From: an uncultured Verrucomicrobiota bacterium
Lineage (GTDB): Bacteria; Verrucomicrobiota; Verrucomicrobiia; Methylacidiphilales; UBA1321
Assembly (NCBI GenBank): GCA_903863295.1
Contig: CAIPBM010000002.1
Location: 1 to 64,000 of the forward strand
Reading direction: 5' to 3'
Length of the DNA stretch: 64,000 bases
Part shown: positions 1 to 8,100 of the stretch, piece by piece
Layout of the letters: the number at the start of each line of letters is the position of its first letter
How positions within the stretch are numbered: the stretch's first letter is position 1
Made by a program: the position numbers and the translations under genes
Notes under the pieces: generated by a model
What the model was told of the DNA's origin: nothing
Seen by the model: the letters and a program-made list of their open reading frames with translations, nothing else
Databases searched by the model: none

Positions 1-10
1 AAGCGAGCTA

Positions 11-103
11 TTCAACGCTTACAGCGTAGGGAACTCGTGCTGAGTTCCCAGGGTAGGCGTTGCAACCCTGGGCTATAGGATCGCCAGCCTTTCAGGCTGG
101 CCA
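11..103. repeat. Four-hairpin interspersed repeat, copy 1
   Basis: A chain of four short inverted repeats lies directly downstream of the cysS stop: arms ACGCT/AGCGT (15-27), GGGAACTC/GAGTTCCC (29-49), CCCAGGGT/ACCCTGGG (47-72) and GCCAGCCT/AGGCTGGC (83-101). An inverted second copy is at 16588-16688 with the same order of hairpins. Where the two copies differ inside stems the changes keep pairing possible. No coding frame is evident. It is probably a genome-wide intergenic repeat and might act as a transcript 3' end. Confidence 0.8.
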
Positions 104-122
104 CGGAATTTATGAACCCGCG

Positions 123-1535
123 CTAAGCCCGCGATAGTTCCTGCCCCTTGGCGGTGTCTTTGACTTTCCAGCCGAGGGCTTCGATGGCTTTACGGAGTTC
201 ATCACTCTGGGGGAAATTCTTGGATTTGCGGGCCTCGGCGCGTTGATCGGCGAGGGATTGGACTTCAGCGGGAATAGTAATGATGGCACTGCCGAGACCT
301 AAGATGGTATCGAGACTATCGTAGGCAAGGCAGTAACCTGCAGCCTGAGCAGCGCTCAGGCTTTTTTCATCAAGCGCCTTGTTGGAAACACGAATCCAAG
401 TGAATAAGATTCCAAGAAGATCGTTGATATTGAGATCGCGAGAGAGCGCCTCATCAATGGATTTAATTTGTTCTGAGGCATTAGTCACTTCTTCCAAGGC
501 AGGCGCGCCAATCGCGGCTTCGCCAATCCTCTTCCTCCATTCATCAATCCGCGCCAGGGCCGTCTTCGCATCGTCCATGCCCTGCCAGGTGAAGTTCAGA
601 TTCTTGCCGTAATTCGCGCCAGAAAGGAGCGCATACCGGAGCTCGCGGCCCGTGTAGCCGCGCTCAAGAACATCGCGGACGGTGTACATGTTGCCGAGCG
701 ACTTGGACATCTTCTGGCCATCGACGAGCAGGTGCTCGACATGGAACCAGTGACGCACAAACGTCAGCCCCGTCGCGGCTTCGCTTTGCGCGATTTCATT
801 TTCATGATGCGGGAAACGGAGATCGGTGCCGCCACCATGGATATCAATCTCGGGACCAAGGTGCCCCATGCTCAGCGCGGAACATTCGATGTGCCAGCCC
901 GGCCGGCCTTTGCCCCAGGGTGAATCCCAGCCGACGTCGCCATCGGCAGGCACCCACTTCTTCCACAGGACAAAATCGCCGATACCTTCCTTCTCGTACT
1001 CGTCCTGATTGACGCGCGCGCCGGAGATGAGGCTGGAGAGATCAAGATGGCAGAGGCAGCCATACTTGGGGAACGAGGAGATGCGGAAGTAAACAGAGCC
1101 ATCATCGGAAACGTAGGCCGATTTCTTATCGATCAGCTTTTGGATGAGCTCGACCATTTCCGGGATGTGATCGGTCGCGTTGGGCGTGCGCGCGGGGATT
1201 TCAATGTTGAGGGTCTTGGCGTCCTCCAAAAAGGCCTGACGGTAGATGCCGGTGAATTCCTTCAACGGCATGCCCTTCTCGCGCGAGCCACGGATGGTCT
1301 TATCGTCGACATCGGTGAATTGCATGACGTGGTCGACCTGATAGCCGAAGTAGGTCAGCGCACGCTTGAGAAGATCGACCGCGACGTAGGTGCGGAAATT
1401 GCCGATATGGCCGTAGTTATAGATCGTCGGGCCGCAGACATAAAGACTGACCCGCTTGCCGGCGGGGTCGAGCGGCTGGAGCGGCTCGACCGCCCGGCTC
1501 ATCGAGTTGTAAAGCTGGAGTGTGGGGCGAGACAT
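123..1535 (-). CDS. cysS: Cysteine--tRNA ligase
   Basis: Class I aminoacyl-tRNA synthetase that charges tRNA-Cys with cysteine in the cytoplasm. The 470-residue protein has the normal family length. Visible landmarks are the zinc-ligand Cys34 followed by the HIGN form of the HIGH motif at 43-46, the WHIECSA stretch at 214-220 with the second zinc cysteine (Cys218), HHENE at 243-247 with the remaining zinc ligands, and KMSKS at 275-279. The C-terminal part is the usual helical tRNA-binding domain. It lies downstream of ispF on the same strand, a common pairing in bacteria, but 130 bp containing a repeat hairpin separate the two, so co-transcription is uncertain. The ATG start fits the family N terminus. 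Confidence 0.97.
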   Translation of the reverse strand: MSRPTLQLYNSMSRAVEPLQPLDPAGKRVSLYVCGPTIYNYGHIGNFRTYVAVDLLKRALTYFGYQVDHVMQFTDVDDKTIRGSREKGMPLKEFTGIYRQAFLEDAKTLNIEIPARTPNATDHIPEMVELIQKLIDKKSAYVSDDGSVYFRISSFPKYGCLCHLDLSSLISGARVNQDEYEKEGIGDFVLWKKWVPADGDVGWDSPWGKGRPGWHIECSALSMGHLGPEIDIHGGGTDLRFPHHENEIAQSEAATGLTFVRHWFHVEHLLVDGQKMSKSLGNMYTVRDVLERGYTGRELRYALLSGANYGKNLNFTWQGMDDAKTALARIDEWRKRIGEAAIGAPALEEVTNASEQIKSIDEALSRDLNINDLLGILFTWIRVSNKALDEKSLSAAQAAGYCLAYDSLDTILGLGSAIITIPAEVQSLADQRAEARKSKNFPQSDELRKAIEALGWKVKDTAKGQELSRA

Positions 1536-1550
1536 AAACTTTTAGAGCCT

Positions 1551-1652
1551 GTCATCCTGAGTTTGTCGAAGGATCAGCTCCCGGTGATTTACAATTATCA
1601 GACGAATTTGGATATGCAATGGTGGCTGATCCTTCGAAAAGCTCAGGATGAC
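1551..1652. repeat. Inverted pair of REP-like 28-mers (empty copy)
   Basis: Two 28-nt arms, 1551-1578 and 1625-1652, are inverted copies of one another with two mismatches; each begins or ends with GTCATCCTGAG and GGATCAGC. The 46-bp spacer has no gene. The same inverted pair brackets the SUKH gene at 5221-5716, and a variant of one arm occurs at 7088-7123. The pair sits between cysS and ispF and could form a long hairpin. Confidence 0.85.
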
Positions 1653-1665
1653 GGATTTCTCTTCG

Positions 1666-2148
1666 TTAGTTGTTTGGCAAAGTCACCATCGCTACGGCCA
1701 TGGCCGCAATCCCCTCGCCGCGACCGGCGAAGCCGAGCTTCTCATTGGTGGTGGCTTTCAAATTCACCCGATCAACCGAAATGCCCAGGGCCTCGCCGAG
1801 CTTGGCCTTCATCTTGTCGAGGTGGGGCGCGATCTTCGGGGCCTCCGCGATGACGGAGGCGTCGACGTTCTCCAGGATGGCGCCGCGCTCGTCGAGGAGC
1901 TTCTTGATTTCGCGCAGGAAAACCAGGCTACTGACGCCGCGCCAACGCTCATCGGTATTGGGAAAGTGGTGGCCGATATCGCCTGCGCCGAGCGCACCGA
2001 GGACGGCATCAGCCAGGGCGTGAATGAGGACATCGGCATCCGAGTGGCCCACAAGGCCCTTGTCGTGCGCCAACTCGATACCGCCGAGAAAGAGTTTGCG
2101 GCCCTCAACGAGGGGATGAACGTCATAACCAATGCCAACGCGATTCAT
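1666..2148 (-). CDS. ispF: 2-C-methyl-D-erythritol 2,4-cyclodiphosphate synthase
   Basis: Catalyses ring closure of CDP-methylerythritol phosphate to MEcPP in the MEP isoprenoid pathway, with release of CMP. The 160-residue length is exactly typical. The N terminus carries the metal site Asp9-x-His11 (GYDVH), and His43 in DVLIHALADA supplies the third zinc ligand; the HSDAD stretch at 35-39 and the C-terminal KATTNEKLGFAGRGEGIAA signature for nucleotide binding are also present. It is a stand-alone IspF, not an IspDF fusion. Its product feeds the isoprenoid precursors used by the prenyl synthase and phytoene/squalene synthase encoded at 8-10 kb. Confidence 0.97.
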   Translation of the reverse strand: MNRVGIGYDVHPLVEGRKLFLGGIELAHDKGLVGHSDADVLIHALADAVLGALGAGDIGHHFPNTDERWRGVSSLVFLREIKKLLDERGAILENVDASVIAEAPKIAPHLDKMKAKLGEALGISVDRVNLKATTNEKLGFAGRGEGIAAMAVAMVTLPNN

Positions 2149-2302
2149 AAGAACCGTCTACCATGCCTGAAAATCCGGCAACAACAAGCCGGGAGGTGAA
2201 ACTGATTTTGGACGGAATTAACGGGCTGACCAAATTTACGGAAAGGAAATGCCGTTTGGAACTTGGAAGAGATAGCGGTAATGCTAGGCTCCGATATTAA
2301 TT

Positions 2303-2620
2303 ATGACAGTGGACTCTATCGATGAAATAGGAATCGACACTCTTCAGCGCCTTTACGTCAAGCCGCATTCGGCAACGTTCCCATATATCTATCGGGCAGG
2401 CGTGGAGGTTAATTGGGAACCAGCTCTAAAATTGCTTTACTCTCCGCAGCCTCGAGAAAAATCCTACCTGGACTGGTTTCGCCAGATCGCAAGCTCTGTC
2501 TCTACGGAATATGGCTGCACTTTTTCAATCACACCAGAAACTAAGTGGCTTAACATTTCGAATGATTTGCGCTCGAATATCACACACTGGCTACATACGA
2601 ATTCAGCCAATAAAAATTAA
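2303..2620 (+). CDS. Conserved-looking hypothetical protein, 105 aa
   Basis: I do not recognise the family with certainty. The 105-residue product has no signal peptide or membrane segment, so it is probably cytoplasmic. It is rich in aromatic residues, with a central PREKSYLDWF block around residues 57-66 and a YGCTFSITPETKW block around 76-88, a pattern that looks like a compact folded domain rather than chance coding. There is no clear Shine-Dalgarno sequence before the ATG. Base composition is more AT-rich than the neighbouring ispF and argH genes, like the SUKH gene at 5254, which suggests it was acquired. It stands alone between ispF (divergent) and the small basic protein gene. Confidence 0.55.
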   Translation: MTVDSIDEIGIDTLQRLYVKPHSATFPYIYRAGVEVNWEPALKLLYSPQPREKSYLDWFRQIASSVSTEYGCTFSITPETKWLNISNDLRSNITHWLHTNSANKN

Positions 2621-2699
2621 TCACTCACTCCTAATTTCCGCTTGCGCTCTCCGCTGATCCTGCTTTACTGACCATTCCCTTTAACCCAAAGAGCATTTT

Positions 2700-2855
2700 A
2701 TGTCCCAGCATCGCAGCCTTCGTTCCTCCAGCACCATTGCAGCCAAGCGCAACGTTCTCAAGCGTTTCGAGCGCGTCGACCTGCTCAAAAAGCGCGGTCA
2801 ATGGAAAGAGGGCCGCAGCGTGATGAACCTGCCGAAGACCAAGCCCGACGTCTAA
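2700..2855 (+). CDS. PVC-superphylum small basic protein
   Basis: A 51-residue, strongly basic protein that starts MSQHRSLRSSSTIAAKRNVL and ends at a TAA in 2853-2855. It matches my recollection of the small basic protein family restricted to Chlamydiae, Verrucomicrobia and Planctomycetes (I believe TIGR04137), thought to associate with RNA or ribosomes because of its charge; the function is not established. About 15 of 51 residues are Lys or Arg, clustered at 16-22 (KRNVLKR) and 29-33. No membrane segment or signal peptide is present. It is too short for usual ORF cut-offs. It is one of the best phylum markers in the window. Confidence 0.88.
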   Translation: MSQHRSLRSSSTIAAKRNVLKRFERVDLLKKRGQWKEGRSVMNLPKTKPDV

Positions 2856-2889
2856 ACGTCGGACGGCAGCTTTCTCCCCTTCCCCCTCG

Positions 2890-2990
2890 TTCCCAAGTTG
2901 TACTTGGGAATGCCTTTGTCCCCGCAACTCCGTTGCCCAACTGTCGGCGTGTGACTGACATCAGATGTTCCCAAGTGCAACCTGGGAGCG
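2890..2990. repeat. TCCCAAGT-type hairpin repeats
   Basis: TTCCCAAGT-tgt-ACTTGGGAA at 2890-2910 is a perfect 9-bp-arm hairpin. A second, imperfect version (TTCCCAAGT ... CCTGGGAGC) is at 2968-2989. A related hairpin with a compensatory T-A to A-T change is at 46758-46782. The stretch 2856-3048 is otherwise non-coding and also has a small GCAAC/GTTGC inverted repeat near 2924-2936. Confidence 0.7.
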
Positions 2991-3048
2991 AGTCAATCTT
3001 CCCCAAGACCTAGTTGCATTTTTCCTCCATTAGCTCAATCCTCATCCC

Positions 3049-3825
3049 GTGCGTTTAAATCAATTTCTGGCCCGGGCCGGCTTCGGTTCCCGTCGTGCGT
3101 GTGAAGCGCTCATTCTCGAAGGCGCGGTCACCATTAACGGCCATCGCCTGCGCGCCCTGGCCACGCAGGTCGATGAGCAGGACAACGTCCTCGTCCACGG
3201 CAAGCCGGTGAAGATGCCCCTCACCCTCGTGGCGGTGCTGCACAAGCCGCCCGGCTATCTTTGCACCTCACCCGATTCCACCAGCGAACGCACCATCTAC
3301 GACCTGCTCCCCGCCAACTGGCCCCGGGTCGTCTACGTCGGGCGGCTCGACAAGGATTCCGAGGGCCTGCTCGTCATCACCAACGACGGCAACCTGGCCC
3401 AGCGGCTGACCCATCCCTCGCACAAGCTGCGCAAGACCTACATTGTCACGCTCGACAAGGAATTCGATTTCGCCCTCGCGCCGAAGCTCAAGAAAGGTAT
3501 CTCCATTGAAGAGGGCTTTGCCCGGGTGGACGATGTCTTCCGCGTGGGGCCTCGCACCCTGAAGGTTGTCCTGACCCAGGGCCTGAAGCGGCAGATTCGC
3601 GAGATGTTTTTCAAGCTGGGCTATGAAGTGCGTCGGCTCGTCCGCATCCAGATTGGCGAACTCACGCTCGATAAAATGCCCGCGGGACAGCATCGCGTGC
3701 TGACCCAACAGGAAGTGAAACGTTATTTCCCCACCAAACCGGTGGGCCGCTCCAGCAAGCCCGCCCCCAAGCGGAAACCTGCGCCGAACCCCCTCGTGAA
3801 AGCAAAGGAGCAGCCCCATGGCTAA
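3049..3825 (+). CDS. RsuA/RluB-family 23S/16S rRNA pseudouridine synthase
   Basis: Isomerises a specific uridine in rRNA to pseudouridine. Residues 1-55 form an S4 RNA-binding domain (MRLNQFLARAGFGSRRACE). The catalytic domain follows, with the family motif GRLDKDSEGLL in which Asp101 is the nucleophile, preceded by a KPPGYLCT block. LKRQIREMFFKLGYEVRRLVR near 180-200 is the second conserved motif of the RsuA/RluB/RluE/RluF group. The last 25-30 residues are a Lys/Pro-rich tail. Which rRNA site is modified cannot be told from sequence. The start is GTG. The 3' end overlaps the argH start by 8 bp, so the two genes are probably translationally coupled. Confidence 0.93.
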   Translation: MRLNQFLARAGFGSRRACEALILEGAVTINGHRLRALATQVDEQDNVLVHGKPVKMPLTLVAVLHKPPGYLCTSPDSTSERTIYDLLPANWPRVVYVGRLDKDSEGLLVITNDGNLAQRLTHPSHKLRKTYIVTLDKEFDFALAPKLKKGISIEEGFARVDDVFRVGPRTLKVVLTQGLKRQIREMFFKLGYEVRRLVRIQIGELTLDKMPAGQHRVLTQQEVKRYFPTKPVGRSSKPAPKRKPAPNPLVKAKEQPHG

Positions 3826-5206
3826 GAACGAATCGATGTGGGGCGGACGCTTCAAGTCCGGCGCGGCGGAACGGCTGCGCGATTACACCGAGTCGGTCTC
3901 CTTCGACCGGAACCTCTACCGGCACGACATCGCCGGGAGCATGGCCCACGCGAAGATGCTGCTGAAGATCGGCGTGCTGAAGAAGCAGGAACTGGCCGAT
4001 ATCCTCAAGGGCCTCGGCGAAATCCGGGCCGAAATCGACGCGGGCAAATTTGCGTGGAGCATCGAACGCGAGGACGTCCACATGAATATTGAAGCGGCGC
4101 TGACCGAGCGGTATCCCGCCGGGGCGAAGCTCCACACCGGCCGTAGCCGCAATGACCAGGTCGCCACCGCCATGCGGCTTTGGCTCAAGGACCAGATCGC
4201 GGAAAATCAGCAGGCGATTGCGGCGTTGCAGACGGCGCTGGTCACCTGGGCGATGCGCGATATTGCGGTGGTCATTCCCGGCTATACTCACTTGCAGCGG
4301 GCGCAACCGGTGTTGCTCGCGCATCACCTGCTCGCCTATGTCGAGATGCTGGAACGCGACCACGCGCGGCTGGCCGATGCCGCCAAGCGGGTTGATGTCC
4401 TGCCGCTCGGCTCCGGCGCGATCGCCGGGAGCACGCTGCCGCTCGACCGCGCCTTCGTGGCGAAGGAACTGGGGTTTGCGCGGGTCTCGGAGAACTCAAT
4501 GGACGCGGTGAGCGACCGCGATTTCATCGTGGAATATAACGCCGCCTGCGCGCTGCTCGCGGTGCATTTGTCGCGGCTCTCAGAAGACCTGATTTTGTGG
4601 TCCACGGCGGAGTTCCATTTCATCCGCATCGGCGATGCCTATACGACCGGCTCAAGCCTGATGCCCCAGAAAAAGAATCCCGATATCGCGGAACTGGGCC
4701 GCGGAAAATCGGCACGCGTGATCGGCAATTTGGTCTCGCTGCTCACCCTGCTCAAGGGCCTGCCCATGACCTACAATCGGGATTTGCAGGAGGACAAGGA
4801 AAGGCTCTTCGACACGGCCAAAACCGTGCAGAGCAGCCTGCTGATTTTCGCGGAGATGCTCGGCCATATCGAAGTGGATGCCGCAGCCTGCCAGCGTGCG
4901 GCGGCCGATCCGCTCCTACTCGCCACCGACCTGGCCGACTGGCTCGTCCGCAAGGGCGTCCCTTTCCGCAACGCGCATCATCTCGTCGGCGCCGCCGTGG
5001 CCCTCGCCGAGGAGAAGAAGATTCCGATCACGCAAATTCCGTTAGCCGACTGGAAGAAGATCAGCCCCGTGTTCGACAAAAGCGCGCTGGAAGTCTTCTC
5101 CGTCGAAACCGGCCTGCAAACCCGGACGACCATCGGTTCCCCCAACCCCAAGCTGGTGAAAGCACAGCTGGCGCGCTGGAAGAAGATTTTGGCGGGACGG
5201 AAGTAA
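3818..5206 (+). CDS. argH: Argininosuccinate lyase
   Basis: Last step of arginine synthesis: splits argininosuccinate to arginine and fumarate. Fumarase/aspartase superfamily, cytoplasmic homotetramer. The 462-residue length is typical. The three superfamily regions are visible: TGRSRNDQ at 107-114, YTHLQRAQP at 156-164 with the catalytic-region histidine, and the flexible signature loop GSSLMPQKKNPD at 278-289 carrying the catalytic serine. A strong ribosome-binding site (AAAGGAG, 3804-3810) lies 7 bp before the ATG, inside the upstream pseudouridine synthase gene, whose stop it overlaps. The next genes downstream are the repeat-flanked SUKH gene and lysA. Confidence 0.98.
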   Translation: MAKNESMWGGRFKSGAAERLRDYTESVSFDRNLYRHDIAGSMAHAKMLLKIGVLKKQELADILKGLGEIRAEIDAGKFAWSIEREDVHMNIEAALTERYPAGAKLHTGRSRNDQVATAMRLWLKDQIAENQQAIAALQTALVTWAMRDIAVVIPGYTHLQRAQPVLLAHHLLAYVEMLERDHARLADAAKRVDVLPLGSGAIAGSTLPLDRAFVAKELGFARVSENSMDAVSDRDFIVEYNAACALLAVHLSRLSEDLILWSTAEFHFIRIGDAYTTGSSLMPQKKNPDIAELGRGKSARVIGNLVSLLTLLKGLPMTYNRDLQEDKERLFDTAKTVQSSLLIFAEMLGHIEVDAAACQRAAADPLLLATDLADWLVRKGVPFRNAHHLVGAAVALAEEKKIPITQIPLADWKKISPVFDKSALEVFSVETGLQTRTTIGSPNPKLVKAQLARWKKILAGRK

Positions 5207-5220
5207 TCCTTTTACCACCC

Positions 5221-5248
5221 GTCATCCTGAGCTTGTCTAAGGATCAGC
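5221..5248 (+). repeat. REP-like 28-mer, left arm flanking the SUKH gene
   Basis: Begins GTCATCCTGAGCTTGTC and ends GGATCAGC, nearly the same as 1551-1578. The inverted partner is at 5689-5716. The ATG of the SUKH gene lies 5 bp after this arm, so the arm is its untranslated leader. Confidence 0.85.
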
Positions 5249-5253
5249 CCCAT

Positions 5254-5715
5254 ATGACTTTTACCAAAATAGACGGCGCTCCTTGGGTAGATGCAGCAGC
5301 GAAGTTATTGCCCTTCGAGCTCCCAAGATGTTTCTCTGATTTCGTTCGTAATTATACCTTTTGTGATTTCGAGATAAAGCATCTGCATCATTACGATAAT
5401 TTTGAAGGCACCCAACGATGGTGCTGGCATGTAGCTTTGACTGCTGACAAAGCTATCTTCGAAGTTTGCAATCGGCATCGATTTTTGCCGATAGGTCAGC
5501 CAGATACTGGTTCCTATGATCGTGTTTGCCTTGACCTGAATCGCCTTAAACGCGGCGATTGTCCAGTTGTACGACTTGATCATGAAGCGATCCTTCTGAA
5601 AGATAGAATTAAAATCGTTTCTGAGTTGGCTCCTTCTTATAAAAATTTGATCGAGAAGGTTTTGAACACATATAACGAGCTAGGGGAGGCTGATCCTTCG
5701 ACAAGCGCAGGATGA
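5254..5715 (+). CDS. SMI1/KNR4 (SUKH)-like protein between REP-like arms
   Basis: The 153-residue product matches the general SUKH fold pattern: an N-terminal helix, an FSDFVRNYTF segment around residues 28-37, a central domain with YDRVCLDLN, and the typical C-terminal DCPVVRLDHEAILL and later ELAPSYKNLIEKVL helix. SUKH proteins are often immunity proteins against secreted nuclease or deaminase toxins, or regulators; no toxin gene is visible nearby. The coding sequence is much more AT-rich than argH and lysA. The last residues, EADPSTSAG, and the stop codon are encoded by the right-hand repeat arm. The reading frame is open far upstream through argH antiframe sequence, but ATG 5254 is the natural start. 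Probably acquired cargo. Confidence 0.8.
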   Translation: MTFTKIDGAPWVDAAAKLLPFELPRCFSDFVRNYTFCDFEIKHLHHYDNFEGTQRWCWHVALTADKAIFEVCNRHRFLPIGQPDTGSYDRVCLDLNRLKRGDCPVVRLDHEAILLKDRIKIVSELAPSYKNLIEKVLNTYNELGEADPSTSAG

Positions 5716-5716
5716 C
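5689..5716 (-). repeat. REP-like 28-mer, right arm flanking the SUKH gene
   Basis: Inverted partner of 5221-5248; begins GCTGATCCTTCGACAAG and ends GGATGAC. It overlaps the last codons of the SUKH gene and supplies its stop codon. Confidence 0.85.
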
Positions 5717-5730
5717 TGCATTTTTGAAGT

Positions 5731-5785
5731 GCGACGGTCATAGACCGCCGCTACATTAACCGCTCCGTCGCACGAACTGCGACGG
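5731..5785. repeat. GACGGTCATAGACCGCC repeat plus hairpin
   Basis: 5731-5755 (starting GCGACGGTCATAGACCGCCG) recurs exactly at 7281-7305. It is followed by a perfect 8-bp-arm hairpin CCGTCGCA/TGCGACGG at 5765-5785. It lies in the 85 bp between the SUKH gene and lysA. Confidence 0.8.
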
Positions 5786-5800
5786 CTACCTTTACATCTC

Positions 5801-7063
5801 ATGGAAAAGCTTAAATTTCTCACCCCTTCCTTGACCGAACAGCTGCGCGAGACGGCGGGCACCCCGTCGTACGTTTATGACGAGCGCACGCTGAAAAGCC
5901 AGGCATCCAAGGCACTGGCTTTCCCGAATGCCTTTGGCCTGACCGTCCGCTATGCGATGAAGGCGAGCCCGAACGCCGCCATTCTCCGCACCTTCGACGC
6001 CTGCGGCCTCCATTTTGACACCTCCTCCGGCTGGGAATGTGATCGCGCAATCAAGGCGGGCATCGCCCCGGCGAAGCTCTCCCTCAGCACACAGGAGATG
6101 CCCGTGAAGGAGCATTTCGTCCGCCTCTACCAGAGTGGGATTCAATTCAATGCCTGTTCGCTTTCGCAACTGGAGACGTTCGGCACGCTGTTCCCTGGCG
6201 GCAAACTCGGCGTCCGCTTCAATCCGGGCCTGGGCTCGGGCGGCACCTCGAAGACTAACGTGGGCGGCCCCTCCTCCTCCTTCGGCATCTGGCACGAGTT
6301 CATTCCTGCCGTGAAGGAAATTGTCGCGAAGCATCGGCTCCAGGTTATCCGCATCCACACCCATATCGGTTCAGGCAGCGATCCCGTGGTCTGGCAAAAG
6401 GCAGCCGATCTCTCGCTGAACATGGTTCGCCAATTTCCCGAGGCCACGATCTTGAATCTCGGCGGTGGCTACAAAGTCGGGCGCATGGATTACGAGAAGA
6501 CGACTGACCTGGAAGTCATCGGTCGCCCCATCATGGAGAAATTCCAGGCCCTGCAGGCGGAGACGGGGCGGGCGCTCAAGCTGGAGGTTGAGCCGGGCAC
6601 CTATCTGCTCGCCAACTCTTGCTCGCTGGTCACGACCATCCAGGACGTCGTCCACACGGGCCGCGACGGCTACCATTTCCTCAAGCTCGACGCAGGCATG
6701 ACAGAGATTCTCCGGCCCGCCCTCTACGCCGCGCAACATCCCGTGGTCGTGCTGCCCCGGAAGGAAACCAGCGAGACGATGCCCTATGTCGTCGTGGGCC
6801 ATTGCTGCGAAAGCGGCGATCTGCTCACCCCATCGCCGAAGGATTCGGGCGAGCTTGGGCCGCGCGAATTGCCGAAGGTGGAGATTGGCGATCTCTGCGT
6901 CATTGAGGGTGCGGGGGCCTATTGCTCGGCGCTTTCGGCAAAGAATTACAATTCCTTTCCGGAGGCGGCGGAAGTGCTGTTGCGGGAGAATGGCGAGTTG
7001 GTTTTGATTCGCAAGCGGCAGACGCTGGAGCAGATTGTGGAGAATGAGATTCCATTGGCGTGA
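5801..7063 (+). CDS. lysA: Diaminopimelate decarboxylase
   Basis: Decarboxylates meso-diaminopimelate to lysine; fold-type III PLP enzyme (TIM barrel plus C-terminal beta domain), cytoplasmic. 420 residues, normal length. The PLP lysine is Lys54 in YAMKASPN. Also visible are the HTHIGSG stretch (about 186-192), the glycine-rich [10 protein letters not shown] phosphate-binding segment, EPGTYL, and the C-terminal [10 protein letters not shown] and [18 protein letters not shown] motifs, where cysteine and tyrosine act across the dimer interface. The related carboxynorspermidine or ornithine decarboxylases share the fold, but the CESGD/GAYC pattern favours LysA. It follows argH after the repeat-flanked SUKH insertion, so argH-lysA may once have been adjacent. 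Confidence 0.93.
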   Translation: MEKLKFLTPSLTEQLRETAGTPSYVYDERTLKSQASKALAFPNAFGLTVRYAMKASPNAAILRTFDACGLHFDTSSGWECDRAIKAGIAPAKLSLSTQEMPVKEHFVRLYQSGIQFNACSLSQLETFGTLFPGGKLGVRFNPGLGSGGTSKTNVGGPSSSFGIWHEFIPAVKEIVAKHRLQVIRIHTHIGSGSDPVVWQKAADLSLNMVRQFPEATILNLGGGYKVGRMDYEKTTDLEVIGRPIMEKFQALQAETGRALKLEVEPGTYLLANSCSLVTTIQDVVHTGRDGYHFLKLDAGMTEILRPALYAAQHPVVVLPRKETSETMPYVVVGHCCESGDLLTPSPKDSGELGPRELPKVEIGDLCVIEGAGAYCSALSAKNYNSFPEAAEVLLRENGELVLIRKRQTLEQIVENEIPLA

Positions 7064-7087
7064 GGGAACAGGGGAGGAATAATGTGA

Positions 7088-7305
7088 GGTCCATCGACTT
7101 CACCGCGCTTCGCTCAGGATGACTGTTTTTAAAGGGTCGCTTACGCGTCTGACTACACCTTCGGACGAACCCGACCGCGATCGCTTCCTGTGCGCGTTGC
7201 GCGCCCGGACAACAAGTTGTCCGGGCCAACGAGTGACACCGTTGCGTGGCGCGCAACGGCTACCGAAAGCGGGGAAGGCGGCGACGGTCATAGACCGCCG
7301 CTACA
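7088..7305. repeat. Composite repeat island between lysA and plsC-like gene
   Basis: Four repeat types are packed into about 220 bp between two convergent genes. 7088-7123 ends in GCTCAGGATGAC, a variant of the REP-like arm. 7204-7225 is a perfect palindrome with arms CCCGGACAAC/GTTGTCCGGG. 7239-7259 has arms CCGTTGCG/CGCAACGG. 7281-7305 is an exact copy of 5731-5755. No coding frame is credible here. Confidence 0.75.
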
Positions 7306-7312
7306 GTGAGAC

Positions 7313-8050
7313 TTAGTTATTCGGATTGAAACCGCTGAGCCGTCCCGTCGCGACACGTTTGACCCATTCCCAACGTTTGTTGATCGGCCAGAGCGGCGGA
7401 AATAGTCTCGTGAAACCAGAGATATTTTGTTGCGCGGCCGCCAACGAGACGCGGGCAAAAGCCGCCTCACAATCCTGCGCAATTCGCTCCTCCCTCAAGC
7501 CCTCGCAGGAAAGAGGCTCGCCGATTTCGATCAGCGCATTGGGCCGGTCTTCGCGAAAGAACTCGTAGCGGATAGCTAATGGGATCAACAGCGCCTGGGG
7601 CGTGCTTTGCGCGAGATAGTAGGCTCCGGGCTTGATTTCGATTGGCTCATCCGGGCGGCAGAGCTTGCCCTGGGGAAATATCCAGAGCGCTGTCTCATTC
7701 TTCTTCAACAAGCGCTTGGCGTAGCGCAGGGAAACCGCAGCGCTGACGGGGTGATCAAGATCGACCGAGAACGCCCCTAAACGGGCGAAAAGGCGGTGAT
7801 GCTGAAGCTGCTTTTCCTCCATCATGCAATAGGCCTTCCTGGGGAGCATGTGCTTGGTCAGGAAATAGCAAATAAGTCCGTCCCACCAATTGGTGTGATT
7901 ACAGAAGAGGAGGACGGGACGGTCGCCGGGTAGCCCGCGAAGATGTTCCAGTCCCCGTGCCGCGATGGTGTGAAAAGCCCGGCGCCCCATGCGACGGAAG
8001 TAAGGAAAGAGCAGCCGATCAATGAGATCGCTTTTATGGGCCGGAATCAC
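7313..8050 (-). CDS. PlsC-like 1-acyl-sn-glycerol-3-phosphate acyltransferase family protein
   Basis: Transfers an acyl group to a lysophospholipid or another hydroxyl acceptor at the membrane. The 245-residue protein has the catalytic HX4D motif as NHTNWWDG around residues 51-58, and the second motif block FPQGKLCRPDEPIEIKPG around 149-166, corresponding to the substrate-binding FPEGTR region but with Q for E and K for T. An N-terminal amphipathic segment is the likely membrane contact. It is the last gene of an operon after prenyl diphosphate synthase and phytoene/squalene synthase genes, so it may acylate a glycosylated carotenoid rather than make phosphatidic acid; that is inference from context. 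A role in ordinary phospholipid synthesis is the alternative. Confidence 0.85.
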   Translation of the reverse strand: MIPAHKSDLIDRLLFPYFRRMGRRAFHTIAARGLEHLRGLPGDRPVLLFCNHTNWWDGLICYFLTKHMLPRKAYCMMEEKQLQHHRLFARLGAFSVDLDHPVSAAVSLRYAKRLLKKNETALWIFPQGKLCRPDEPIEIKPGAYYLAQSTPQALLIPLAIRYEFFREDRPNALIEIGEPLSCEGLREERIAQDCEAAFARVSLAAAQQNISGFTRLFPPLWPINKRWEWVKRVATGRLSGFNPNN

Positions 8051-8100
8051 AGCCCGAATTTAGCGAAAAGCCCTGGACGTGTCTTTAGAAACCGCCGGAC

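Noticed and set aside
1551-1652. Insertion sequence between cysS and ispF
   Set aside because: The inverted arms enclose only 46 bp with no transposase; it is a short repeat pair, not an IS element.
1047-1853. 268-residue plus-strand open frame
   Set aside because: Runs antisense through cysS and ispF and across the repeat hairpin between them; no domain is recognisable.
4597-5253. Upstream extension of the SUKH frame into argH
   Set aside because: The frame happens to be open through argH but its translation is Arg/Pro-rich frame-shifted sequence, and the SUKH domain begins at ATG 5254.
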